The notes below the pieces were generated by a model. It was not told the DNA's origin, did not search any database, and saw only the letters and a program-made list of their open reading frames with translations. Source: Whitmania pigra (lineage: Eukaryota > Annelida > Clitellata > Hirudinida > Haemopidae). Taken from it: 64,000 bases of DNA. The stretch spans positions 1,022,001 through 1,086,000 of the forward strand of contig JAJTWR010000329.1 in assembly GCA_021613335.1 (NCBI GenBank). The letters are read 5' to 3'. Positions 18,309 through 28,653 of this stretch are shown piece after piece. The position numbers were made by a program, and so were the translations under genes. Positions within the stretch are counted from its first letter, which is position 1. The number at the start of each line of letters is the position of its first letter.

Positions 18309-19838
18309 CAGTGTTGCCCTAAGTACTCCAAAAATGTACTTAAGTATAAGTACAAAGTACTTGGGGCTGAAGGTACTTATAAGTACAGGTACAAGTACGT
18401 TCTAGGCAATGTACTTAAGTAAAAGTACAATTACTTTTGAGGACCTTCATTGATCAGAAATAATATTTGTTATCCTCAATTCAATGTTAAGACAAGTATA
18501 ACAGAATTTATATTTATCACTAAAATTATTTATTCTTCTTTAAAAGAAGCAGTATTTCAAAATATTAGTCACAGAGTCTGTTATGCTGAGGAGTCAGTAT
18601 AAGACCAGCTTGACTGAATAGTCTTTCAACAGGTGCAGATGATGGAATGGTTGTGTTGAACTTGAGAAATACTTTTTTGTTTGCTGGATACCTACACGCA
18701 ATAGCCATAAATTATAAGTTATTAACAAAATTATATAAATTATGAAAAATCATTTGTTTTCAAAACATAATTTATAAAATTACAATGTGTACGCACTCAG
18801 TTGATTCATGTCGTGTGATGAATCATCCAGGTACTGAACTGCTTCCACTGTGAAAGAAGAATCATTACTCCCAGAATTTGGGAATTCAAAAAATCCATAA
18901 AAACTTCCAGCTGGTGGTGTCGCAACCATTGATTCTGGGATAGTTTGTTTCATTCATGCGTTTGACTTCGGCAACAAACGGTTCTTCACACACCTTACAA
19001 TGCCAGCGAACTTTGAAGTATGGGTGTGACACAGCAGCGATTATAAAACCTTTCATCTTGAAGTTTACTGCTATGTTTTCAAATTTAAAAATATCTCCAA
19101 ACCTTTTCTGCATTCCAGCCTGAACTTGCAACATAAGTCGATGAAGCCGAATTAAGTCTTAGTTGTATGGTGTATAATGTTGGAAGAATGAAACAAAAAT
19201 AAGCTACAGATGTGTTTTCTCTTGTAAATTGTCTAGAGCTTGTGCAATTGGTCTCATTACTTCAATCCATTCCTTCAAGAACGTGAAATCTTGAGAGCTG
19301 AACTTTGGTAGCTGCAAGCGTTCTGTCACGATATTAAGTTTGTCCTTCATATTGTAGATGGCTCTGTAACTGTCAAATTCAGAGTTCCAATGAGTTGAGT
19401 TTGGCTTAGGTATTGTTCTCCCAAGTACATCAAACACAGCTTCAGCAGTTTTTGAACTTTGATAAACGCATTGCTCAAACTGGAACATTTGCCATTCTCT
19501 AGAAAGTCACATCACTTGCTAGTGCTTTATTGGCTTTCGTTACGTTCAAATAGTTTGGTCATTTTCCAACAAATGAAAACAATCGACAATACAAAGAAAA
19601 CAAAGAGACAGGCGTATAGTAAAGGAAACGTCAAAGATTAGAAATCAATACATTAGCATTTTTATTTAAAAAAAGAAAATTTAAAAGTACTCGGTTGTAA
19701 TTAAAATGTACTTACTATTAAGTACATCAAAAATGTATTTAAAGTACAAGTACTAAGTACACAGTTGTGAAAGGATTTAAGTATAAATACTCAAGTACAA
19801 CAAATTTACTTAAGTACACGAGTATGAGTAAGTATTCG
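18309..19838 (-). mobile_element. Degenerate hAT-family DNA transposon
   Basis: The left end starts CAGTGTTGCC, a typical hAT terminus, and both ends are filled with repeated 'gtacttaagtaca' motifs (18320-18440 and 19685-19830), the subterminal repeat pattern seen in hAT elements. The transposase is broken and on the minus strand. Pieces include 19204-19488 (ending PIAQALDNLQEKTHL), 18886-19134 and, at about 18550-18700, [20 protein letters not shown], which is the hATC dimerisation motif. The N-terminal BED finger and much of the catalytic region are missing. The right terminal repeat is decayed; it stops where the duplicated filamin flank begins at 19847. Confidence 0.88.
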
Positions 19839-19846
19839 GTTTTGAT

Positions 19847-20200
19847 TTGTGGAGTTTCGCAGTTTGAAAAGCATTAAAATTAAGAATAACGAGGAGTTAT
19901 GAATAAGATATTTCCATTCGTGTGCATTCTAAAAAAACAGTGAGTCCAGATGAAACAACCAGAAGCACAGGGCGCTTGCCGTTGCTATGCCACCGGAATG
20001 GGTGTACAGCCAAACGGAGTACACGTGGGTGACAATGCCATGTTCAATGTGCACACTCAAGTTCCAGTGAATGCTGGCTTCAGCAGAGGTGGTTAGGGTT
20101 AGCCAACTTAACCCTGTGCCTTATGAATGTTCCTATAGTCCAAAGATGGTAGGACTCCACACCGTGGTCATGAAATAATATAATGTGGAAAAGTGGAGGA
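19847..20200 (+). pseudogene. Filamin-repeat pseudogene, unit A
   Basis: About 350 bp that are nearly the same as the left part of unit B (21496-21890). Both begin TTGTGGAGTTTCGCAG, share a non-coding leader, and then a filamin-type immunoglobulin repeat (GMGVQPNGVHVGDNAMFNVH). Unit A has lost about 36 bp in the middle of the repeat (the GPDGSEE segment) and another block near its end (KYGDQPIANSP). It therefore cannot encode a folded repeat. Confidence 0.8.
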
Positions 20201-21495
20201 ACTTAATTTTTTTTTATGAATTAACTTTACAGCTGAATTTATAAGACACTGAGGCAACATGAAAGTCAACCAAACAAACCAGAGTCATAATAAACTTTAG
20301 AACAATCTCTGGATGTTATAAGAACCTTTAGGATATCTAATGAAAGTGGGAAAGCTATGAATCTCATAAAGATATGCAAAGTACAATTTTGTGAATGAGT
20401 GATCACAATCGCAATCAGTGGCTGCGAACATGTTGCCAATATACATGTCATCGCCATCATCGATTCCAAAAGCATAAGTGGTAATGTCCACCGCCCCACA
20501 TCACTAGCGATGAGTAGCTTCAAAGTCTACATATATAGAATTTTGAAATACAAACTCTGTTAAATGGCTGTTAATGCTGGCATTAAGGACCAATAGAAAA
20601 GAGATGCTTATTATAATATTAGTTCAATGCTTGTCAAGATAGTCTCCATTATCTATATGGCTTAAAGAGTCTTGATATTCAAAATCTATTCAAAATAGCA
20701 AAAAATTTATTTATAGCTCTCCATATAGATACTGATATTGGGAGAATGTTAAATATATTGATTTTTTCAGACAATTTTACCAAATTAAAATATTTAGATA
20801 TACAATATTATAGTAGGGAACAAGGCTTGGATAAACCAAATTTTGAGCATCCATTTGATGTATGGATAAGCTTGAGATGGCATTTTATGATGCTCTAGTG
20901 CAGCGGAAGTGTAAAGAAGTTCCGATAGAAAATCGTTTATGAAGCACCTTGTTTGGAAATGCCCAGAATTAAAGGAAATGAAAGGAACCTTGGAAGAAAA
21001 CTTTGATCAGTTTGAGAAATGGAAGAAATGCACACCTAGAGCTGGCGTTGTAATTCTCAGAGGAGAGGCGCATCACGTTAGTGCCTAAATTATAACAGTG
21101 ATCAATTATTTTAGGTTTATTTAGCTTAGTATAGCAAATTTTAGAATAAAATAGGAGATCCTCCAATATGGTTGCTATATTGCCATACAATTTTGTTTAA
21201 ATATGTTGTTAAGTTGTCATGTTGAATCCTGCACTTAGGCTCTCCTCATCAAATCTTTTAATCAAAGATATTGAAACTTTGCAAAGGGCCGGATTGAAGC
21301 TAGAGAAGTAAGTTCGATTAACAACATAAAATTTATGCTGAAAATTAACTAATGAAATATACTATTCCAGTTCAATCAAGAACTTTGACATCAGGTAACA
21401 CTGGGGAGACTAGATTTTGTGGATTATTGAACATAGTACAACTTCAAGTACTGATAAGAATTTAAATTTAACATTTAAAGCTTTGGTGCTTTTAC
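20200..21495. other. Spacer between filamin units, unassigned
   Basis: About 1.3 kb separating duplicated filamin units. Coding-like fragments occur on both strands: minus 20266-20523 (DITTYAFGIDDGDDMYIGNM in one frame) and plus about 20860-21075 (HLVWKCPELKEMKGTLEENF). They are short and interrupted, and I recognise no family. Confidence 0.35.
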
Positions 21496-22420
21496 TTGTG
21501 GAGTTTCGCAGTTTGAAAAGCATTAAAATTAAGAATAAAGAGGAGTCATGAATAAGATATTTCTATTCATGTTCATTCTAAAAAAGCAGCGAGTCCAGAT
21601 GAAACAACCAGAAGCACAGGGCACTTGCCATTTCTTTTGGGTGTCCAGCCAAAGGGAGTACACATGGGTGACAATGCCATGTTCAATGTGCACACTCAAG
21701 TTCCAGTGAATGCTGGCTTCAGCTTCGGGATTATGGGTCCAGATGGCTCAGAAGAGATGGTTAGGGTTAGCCAACTTAACCCTGTGGCTTATGAATGTTC
21801 CTATAGTCCGAAGATGGTAGGACTCCACACCGTGGTCGTGAAATACGGAGATCAGCCGATCGCAAATAGTCCATTCAATGTGGAAGTAGAACCGGCCGTT
21901 GCTATGCCACTGGAATGGGTGTCCAGCCAAAGGGAGTACACGTGGGTGAAAATGCCGTGTTCAATGTGCACACTCAGGTTCCAGTGAATGCTGGCTTCAG
22001 CTTCAGGATTATCGGTCCAGATGGCTCAGAAGAGATGGTTAGGGTTAGCCAACTTAACCCTGTGGCTTATGAATGTTCCTATAGTCTGAAGATGGTACGA
22101 CTCCAGACCGTGGTCGTGAAATACGGAGATCAGCCGATCGCAAATAGTCCATTCAATGTGGAAGTAGAACCGGCCAGACATGGCCATATAATGGCTTTTG
22201 GACCGGGATTGGAGACCGGTGTAGTCGGTTTTCCTGCAACTTTCACGATGGAGATGAATTAAGAGACATCACCTTGTGGAGTCTGCATTGAGGGTGCAAT
22301 GATAAATTACAAAAACTACAAGGATGTTTCGGCTGATGTCTCTTATTTGCTGCCAAACCCCGGACCACTGAGACCAGACAGGAGCCATACTACGAGCTCT
22401 ACATTGTACCCAATTTTGAC
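21496..22420 (+). pseudogene. Filamin-repeat pseudogene, units B and C
   Basis: Two head-to-tail copies of a filamin immunoglobulin-like repeat, about 21630-21893 and 21894-22190. Each reads GVQPKGVHVGENAVFNVHTQ, then FSFRIIGPDGSEEMVRVSQL, then KYGDQPIANSPFNVEVEP. Unit C runs into the start of the next repeat (MAFGPGLETGVVGFPATFT), which meets a stop at about 22260. Homology continues in another frame (CIEGAMINYKNYKDVSADVS). The B/C junction changes reading frame, so unit B ends in nonsense. In filamins such repeats form a long actin-crosslinking rod; no actin-binding domain is present here. This is a duplicated, frameshifted fragment. Confidence 0.85.
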
Positions 22421-22754
22421 ATGGAAGATTTCAACCACAAGAAACAAAAGGAGAAGTCATTGATTGACTATATTTTTATTCAGAAGTGATAATAAGTGAT
22501 TCATAGTGACAATAAGATATCATTCTGGGGACATTAACTCAGACACCATGAGGAAAACTGAGGAAAAAAAGAGACAGTGATAAAAGACAGTCCCAACAAT
22601 CAAAATCCAGAATCTCATAGAACAATGAAAAAGGAAGCAATGAGGAAGTTTGGTCGCAAGTACCAGGGAAAAGGCGTCATAAAAAATGAATTAACATCAA
22701 ATTCAGTGATTTTGATGATAGCATACTGGAATTGACCAATGGGACCCCGACTTT

Positions 22755-22838
22755 TGTCAAGAAGCAAAAAATAGTCTTCTCTGTAAGTTGTGCAAGGGTT
22801 TGCCCACCCTGGAAAGAGTTGAAATGGCGTCCCTGTAT
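22755..22838. mobile_element. MITE, family 2, truncated copy
   Basis: The stretch from 'gtcttctctgtaagttgtgcaagg' to 'gaaatggcgtccctgta' matches the right half of the copy at 4668-4796 (the 'gtttgcccctgg...aaatgacgtccctgat' part). The left half is missing or too diverged to see. Confidence 0.45.
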
Positions 22839-23684
22839 AAGGTAGTTAATTCGAATGAATTCAACTGACATCGTACCCTCTCACTTCTTGTAGGGGAAGT
22901 CGGGGCTCGTTGAATTTTCACGATCTCATGGGTATGTTGTCTCAGTGGCCGTCTAGCAAAAGTTTATATGTCTATGTTGTGCTTAAGCGGCTGGAAAGTG
23001 TGTAAACATCACGCTCGTTAAAGGTAAACAGTTGTTGAACGATTAGATTAATTTGTTCAACTGTAGCTGAAAAGTCGCGGTTTTGAAAACATAAAAGCAT
23101 CTTTATCGACGTTAATAAAGTTCATGTTATAGCGGCATAACATGACACAGGTGAGCCTTTTTTACATTGTTTAGTAGATCATTGATTACCAAAGTAAATA
23201 TTAAACGTGCGCATTGTTTATGTTAGTGTTGTTTGACCTACAAACATTGAAGACGTCGATAGTTGTAAGGGGTATGTTGTCACATGAATGACAAAACTAA
23301 TCAACAAATTTGATCATGGGAAAAAATCTGCCAGGAAACCATCAAAGATGACAGACATTCATCAGATGACACAGATGATGAAGAAGAAGCATTTCAACAA
23401 ATGCCGAGGGACTTGGAACAGTCTGATGATGATCTATCTGAAGCACAACCAAGAGTCAGTGATCTGCACATACATGATCATACCCTGGTAAAATTTACAA
23501 GTAGGTCTAGATCAAAGCATAGCCTTCAATTATTAGTAAGTAGAAAAATGTAATTAAACTTTATTGCATATTTGTTGTAATTACAGTGAACTAAAATATC
23601 ACCTTCATGTATAACCAATATATATTTATATATATATGCCTTTTAGTAACTTATTGTTAATTAGCAATTCCATTTATTTATGAC

Positions 23685-23961
23685 AGGTAAAAAATGCCAA
23701 AAGCTCTACATCGGCAGGATTATGGAAATTGACTATGATGAGGATCAAGTCAAAACCATCTTCACGAGCCGTATGCCGTCTAAGAATGATTTCATCTTCG
23801 TGTTTCCTGACAAAGATAAGATATGGAAGCATGATATTGATGACATCATCATGAAGCTACCTGTACCCATTTGTGTTGGCGAAACTGCACGAAGCAGCAA
23901 ACAGTTCAGGTTTCGTGTGGGACTGCTGGTCAAGTATGGAGCAGACATAGATCTAGACTAG
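23685..23961 (+). CDS. Transposase C-terminal domain remnant
   Basis: Ninety residues reading KKCQKLYIGRIMEIDYDEDQ, then IFTSRMPSKNDFIFVFPDKD, then a stop in VKYGADIDLD. An upstream exon ends LVKFTS with a GTAGGT donor, and this one begins after an acceptor (GACAG), so the joined reading 'LVKF...K..YIGRI' keeps frame. This 'VKF...YVG.V..I' pattern is familiar from tail regions of cut-and-paste transposases in invertebrate genomes; that is from memory, not a search. It lies wholly inside the TIR element, so a host function is unlikely. Confidence 0.5.
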
Positions 23962-24089
23962 ACCTATCCTAACCAACATGTGACACTGAAGTAACTTAAC
24001 AACAGCTCATATTGTAGGATTACGATGTCATTTATTTTTTATAGTCTGCAGTGTTTATTCAAACTGCTGTGAAAATGGCTCATAGACAA

Positions 24090-24825
24090 TTTAACGAAAA
24101 AGACGATAAATCGAATAACGAATTAGACCTTAAAACGAGTCGTTAAAGCTCGTTATAAGGTCTCCTTCGTTATATCGTCTCTTACGTTTAATTTTCGTTA
24201 TAAGATCCAATTCGTTATTTCGTCTACCACAATATTTAAATTTTATTAATTTATTAACTCTTCAACAAATACATAGTCTTCAAACTGTCCTATTTATGTT
24301 CTCTTATAATAAGAATACCCTTCCAGATAAATTTGTAGGTTTATTTCTTATGTCTGAAAGTGTCAACTACACTACACTCCCTCCGTCATATCTATGAATA
24401 TAGTCCATCTTTTGCCAAAGTTTTGCTTAAAGAAGCGCAAAACATTTCCACCATTGACCGCTTGTTGAACGAAGGGCAGTGCCTTCGAGACAAGAAAGTC
24501 ACTGCAAGAAATGTAGCTCTTTCTAAGGCATGGGTCAAATACAAAGACGGAGACCTAACTGCCAAACAATTGCTTGTTGAATTGGCTTCAAGTAATTAAT
24601 TCTGATATTTATTCGAAACAATAAAATTGGCGATAAATTTGAATTTACTAGTTTTATTTATTAAATAATTTTTTTTTATTCCTGTATACATTGGATCTTA
24701 TACCGAATTAGATCTTACAACGAATTGGATCTTACATCGAATAACGAAGATGTTTTATAAGGAGATGTTTTAACGATTCGTAATAAGGTCTAATTCGTTA
24801 TTTGATTTATCGTCTCCTTTGTTCA
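24090..24825. mobile_element. Nested element with long inverted repeats
   Basis: The left arm (about 24094-24225) and right arm (about 24690-24822) are inverted copies: left 'gacgataaatcgaataacga' and on; right, reverse complemented, 'gacgataaatcaaataacga' and on. Both arms also contain short repeats of 'ttcgttataaga'. The element sits entirely within the 22893-25062 element and so arrived later. The middle carries a 79-residue plus-strand open frame (24360-24599). Confidence 0.7.
24360..24599 (+). CDS. Unidentified frame inside nested element
   Basis: Seventy-nine codons, ending LTAKQLLVELASSN and a stop. No ATG opens the frame (it begins after a stop with GTG), so it may be an exon or a remnant. 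The composition is protein-like, with regular amphipathic helices (for example SFAKVLLKEAQNISTIDRLL). I do not recognise the family. It could be a fragment of the element's own protein or a captured host exon. Confidence 0.3.
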   Translation: MSTTLHSLRHIYEYSPSFAKVLLKEAQNISTIDRLLNEGQCLRDKKVTARNVALSKAWVKYKDGDLTAKQLLVELASSN

Positions 24826-25062
24826 ATAGTACGGCACCCTTGACAATCTATCCCATTATGAGGTAGGTTGTCACATCTTGGGGTTTATCTTTTGATCTCA
24901 TTTATGACATGGTTCACTGTATAATTAAGATTGTTTATGATTTCCCCCTCATTTTATAGTAATTCAGCTAAGTAATGCATGTCTTGGATTTGTAATAATT
25001 TATGATATGACTTGCGCACATCATTAAAAGTAAAATTTGTGACAACTAGCCCCGTCTTCCCC

Positions 25063-26026
25063 TATTACGAAGTCGGACGTTACCGATGAAAAACAAGACT
25101 CTTTAGCAAAATTCGCGTAAATCCCTTGTTTAAATCTTTTTGAACAATCTCTAACATGGTTCGAGTCACGCTCCTAATAGATAACTAAATAATGTTTCGC
25201 TTAAATCAATTTAAAGGATTACAATTGGTATTATAATATTCTCACAAAGTTTGTCATACCAGAACAATCTGAATACATGTACAAAACCATGTACAAATTA
25301 AAATAACCTTACATCCTTATTTAAAGCCATTCGTTCACATTGTCCGCACATCCAACGTAATCGACTGGTAAAAATGTTTTGAAATTAAGTGGTGATGTCC
25401 TAACTTAGCAGTAGTTCACTTACTTTATAACGTTATTTGAGCAGTTGTTTAGTGCTATTTATCTCGATCGGGGGGGGGCAAAATTAATTAATTGATTAAT
25501 TTAATTAATTATAATTTATAAATTAAAATTTCAAAAATTATTTCAAGTAATTAATTAATTTTAATTTAATTATTTTTCCCATAACATTGCTTTACAATTT
25601 TTTTTTAGCCTAAATTTGAAAAAAGTACTTTGCGCCTTAATAAAATAAACTGACTTAGAAAAACGTTTTTCGAAAATCAGACACACTGCATTATAACTAG
25701 TGTTGTAATTATGGCAAAGCAATGATTTTTGGTGGATTTCTTTATCTAATTTCAAGCTTATTAAATAATTTCAAATTGAATGTTTTGTGATTTACTATTT
25801 TTGAGGAATGTGGCTCAGAAATTGTGAAACTCCATTTTTATAAATTAAATATTTTGAAAACTAACCATATTTAATTAATAAAAACTTGTCAATTTATTTA
25901 TACTACCATTGTCTAAATATAAACTAAGTTTCATTTGAATTTGTTTTCTTGATTTTGTTTTATGTGTAATGAATGAAATTAAAATCTGTATAACGGTATT
26001 TAAGATTTTAAGATTTCAAGATCACA
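25063..26026. other. Intergenic, very AT-rich
   Basis: Contains a short G run (about 25470-25478) followed by palindromic AATTAATT-type sequence (about 25480-25575). No gene recognised. Confidence 0.5.
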
Positions 26027-26180
26027 AGGGCGGATTTATGGGAAAGGAAATAAAAATTAACTTAAAATTAAAAAATGCATTTAATTTAATTTTTTTAAAA
26101 AATTAAATCGATAATTTACCACTTTCGACAAAAATTTAGTAGCTGTGCCCCCTGGCAAAGAGTTCCAGATCCGCCCTTGA
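26027..26180. mobile_element. MITE, family 1, copy 2
   Basis: The left end is CAAGGGCGGATTTATG and the right end, reverse complemented, is CAAGGGCGGATCTGG. The interior shares 'aaaaatgcatttaattt' and 'ccactttcgacaaaa' with the copy at 986-1236 but is about 100 bp shorter. Confidence 0.75.
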
Positions 26181-26293
26181 TAACTCATTAATATGCAATA
26201 ACATGTTCAAAAGAACAAATATATCAATAATAATGTAAAATGAAAGAAGTTTATCACATGAGTGCAAACATATTTATGCTATTTTCATACCGA

Positions 26294-27317
26294 TCAGCAA
26301 GTTGTACCAACACTGTTTTTGATCATTGTACTTCTTAAGGAATGGAGTTGTGTCTGTGCCAGACGTATTTCATTGTTCAGTTTCTCCAAGTCTATCACGA
26401 GTAGATTTTTTGCACTCAAAAAGCCATCAAAGTTCTTAGTGACACTGCTGGGTAGGCGGACATGGAAGACGGATATCATCTGTTCATATTTGCTATAAAC
26501 ACTCTCCTTGATTAATTTAATTTTATTTAGTTTTTGTTTTAAATTTTCTGCCTTGGTCTGAATTATTTTATAAACGCTTTTGAAAATTGTAACAGTAACT
26601 TATAACAAAGTCGAAATCTTCGTATATTAAACCGCTTCTTTGTGTTTTGACATTTTTGCCTCAGCAACGCAGGTTAATTTATAATTACTTTAAATCCTTT
26701 TAAATGGAGGAATGTTCTTTTTGAAAATGTGTGATCCCGACATTCGGCACCATAGCAGTTGCAACGCTCTGAGATCACAACACTTGTTTTCTGGTTGCAG
26801 GGGTTGTGCAATAACTCCTCAGTTTTCTGAACGAACTCATTCAACGTTTGGGATGACAAAAGTCGTAATTGGTTTCACAGAATTCTTGAGAATTTCATAA
26901 ATCCTTTTGTTTTGCTAATTACAAATCTTATTTACCTGGCGCAGGTGAGACGCGATCACGAAGGCGAATCACCCAGGCGGAGGCCAACCCAATTATAATT
27001 GGCTGAATCCCGCGATTACATGTAAGCATGTAACTCGTGCGCATCATTCTTTGTGTTTCCGCTTTTCCCGGAAATGTAGCCAATGCTACCCGTAAAACTG
27101 AAGCAAATGCAATCATGACATTCCATCCGATTACAGCATGAGAATATATTGGCATTAATAGTAAATATGATCTGTATTTGTTATACTGAATCTTTTTTAA
27201 ATCAAATTTTTGTGCTGCTTCTGTGATCGTAGGAAGGCCGAGCAAATGCACAGGCAAAAGAAAGACGATGTTGTGATTCCGAATGTCAAATTTGAACCAA
27301 TAAACTATGAAGCACAT
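26294..27317 (-). CDS. Unassigned putative multi-exon gene
   Basis: Three minus-strand stretches look coding. About 26939-27317 ends exactly at a CGCCAG|GTAAAT donor and contains hydrophobic segments (LLLMPIYSHAVIGWNVMIAF and GIQPIIIGLASAWVIRLRD). About 26674-26859 reads SSQTLNEFVQKTEELLHN. About 26294-26560 follows an acceptor, is rich in charged helix (ENLKQKLNKIKLIKESVY, later DLEKLNNEIRLAQTQLHSLR) and ends in a stop. The last part would form a coiled coil. I do not recognise the protein, and the splicing between parts is not proven; more than one gene could be involved. The 5' end lies about 165 bp from the start of the plus-strand PTB-like gene, suggesting a shared promoter region. Confidence 0.35.
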
Positions 27318-27483
27318 TGCTGAATGATAGCTGCTTAGCTAAACACAATAAAATAGGCTTTTCAACAACTTATAAAGTTTGCAAACCCACGCGCCGAGAG
27401 GCAATGACGCGTGTCAAGTCCTCTGCGATATGTTTTGACGCTTCGTAGAAAGTTGATTTTTACCGAAATTGATTAAAGATATA

Positions 27484-28653
27484 ATGTCTGTTTTGAATAA
27501 CGAGGTGTACAGCAACCGAATCACTGACCTAACCTTCAGCAAAGACGCATGGCTGATCGGCAAATTCTGTGCTAATGATATATACGACTTTACTGCCGAT
27601 TTGGCCAGAATTAAAGAAGAATTCGGAAGAAGCTTAAAAATCCGATTGAAGCTTTCTCCGAAGGGTCTGACAAGCGGAGGATCAATGACGAAAATTCTTG
27701 AACCTTCTCGAATACCCTCGAAGGAACATTTCGATTTGTCAAGAATTTGTGACATCTACCAGGATCGAAAATACGCAAATGTTCTCGTCTGCATCTTCAA
27801 GTCGAGAATTCCAAACTACCTTTTTGAGGTCTTCGCATACAAACTACAGCGACCAAAAGACGTTTTGGAATTTCAAGACTTGTTCACTGAACTTGTTACC
27901 GGTACTCCAAGACAAAGACCAGAGGATCATGTCGACTACAGATTCAGCACCCTCAGCCTGGCACCTACAAAAAACGAAGGCACGTATATGACTAACGGCT
28001 CTGCAAAAACCAGCACCCTCAGGTTTGCTTCTCCTACTCTCAGGACTCTGGATTCAAGTATTTATGGACACCGATTGGACATGAACCAACCGTTTCACGA
28101 GAGCTACTATCCAAGAAAAATCCGACTTCGTGATGTTGGGATTCAGGTCAACAGGGAGAAAATGGGGGTGGCAAATGGTGGTGAGCAGTGCCATTTATTT
28201 TGTCAACGAACGAAAGTTTACTCATTCAATAATGCAGTTTTATCAGATGTTGCATGCATGACCTCTCCTTCAGGGTGGTTTGACGATTCCGATGGGCAGG
28301 CTGTAGTTCATACCAGAGGCAACCAAAACCAGTTGAGGCGGGAATTTGCAAACTATGAAGATTGGTATCGTCCAAAGACATATTCACCATCTTTCAGAAA
28401 TGAATACAATAGCAGGAGCAAAAGTCCCTCTCCCAGAAAGACACAGAGAGAAATACAAAGTCGCATGATGTCCATATCGAACAGCGGTTCTTCAGATGAA
28501 GTTCAAGTGCACTTGACTGGAGAGCGCAATCGAAATGGAAATATCCACCATCGCACTCAGGACTATCTGGATTATTCTGCCGCTTATGAAAAGAAAGGTT
28601 TCAGGAAACAGGGATTGAATGGCGATTTGTATTACGGCAGGTCTCAATTTTGA
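27484..28653 (+). CDS. Intronless gene with PTB-like N-terminal domain
   Basis: A single-exon protein of 389 residues starting MSVLNNEVYSNRITDL; the ATG at 27484 is the first one in frame. Residues of roughly 15-140 have the strand-helix order of a phosphotyrosine-binding (PTB/PID) fold: a first strand, KIRLKLSPKGLTSGG, an ICDIYQDRKYANVLVCIF core strand pair, then VFAYKLQRPKDVLEFQDLFT as the C-terminal helix. This assignment is by pattern only. The rest is low complexity, rich in Ser, Arg and Tyr (SRSKSPSPRKTQREIQSR, then HRTQDYLDYSAAYEKKG). It may be an adaptor protein. The lack of introns is unusual beside its neighbours and could mean an old retrocopy. Confidence 0.72.
   Translation: MSVLNNEVYSNRITDLTFSKDAWLIGKFCANDIYDFTADLARIKEEFGRSLKIRLKLSPKGLTSGGSMTKILEPSRIPSKEHFDLSRICDIYQDRKYANVLVCIFKSRIPNYLFEVFAYKLQRPKDVLEFQDLFTELVTGTPRQRPEDHVDYRFSTLSLAPTKNEGTYMTNGSAKTSTLRFASPTLRTLDSSIYGHRLDMNQPFHESYYPRKIRLRDVGIQVNREKMGVANGGEQCHLFCQRTKVYSFNNAVLSDVACMTSPSGWFDDSDGQAVVHTRGNQNQLRREFANYEDWYRPKTYSPSFRNEYNSRSKSPSPRKTQREIQSRMMSISNSGSSDEVQVHLTGERNRNGNIHHRTQDYLDYSAAYEKKGFRKQGLNGDLYYGRSQF

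Larger units (their letters stand above)
22893..25062 (+). mobile_element. TA-flanked TIR DNA transposon with transposase remnant
   Basis: The left terminus GGGGAAGTCGGGGCTCGTTG (22893-22912) and the right terminus, whose reverse complement is GGGGAAGACGGGGCTAGTTG (25043-25062), match at 18 of 20 positions, and TA flanks both sides, as expected for a Tc1/mariner/pogo-type insertion. Inside, two plus-strand exons (about 23331-23500, acidic, ending DHTLVKFTS; and about 23685-23961, KLYIGRIMEIDYDEDQVKTI) look like the C-terminal tail of a transposase of this kind. The DNA-binding and catalytic parts are absent, so it is an internally deleted copy. A second element (about 24090-24825) is inserted in its right half. 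Confidence 0.75.
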
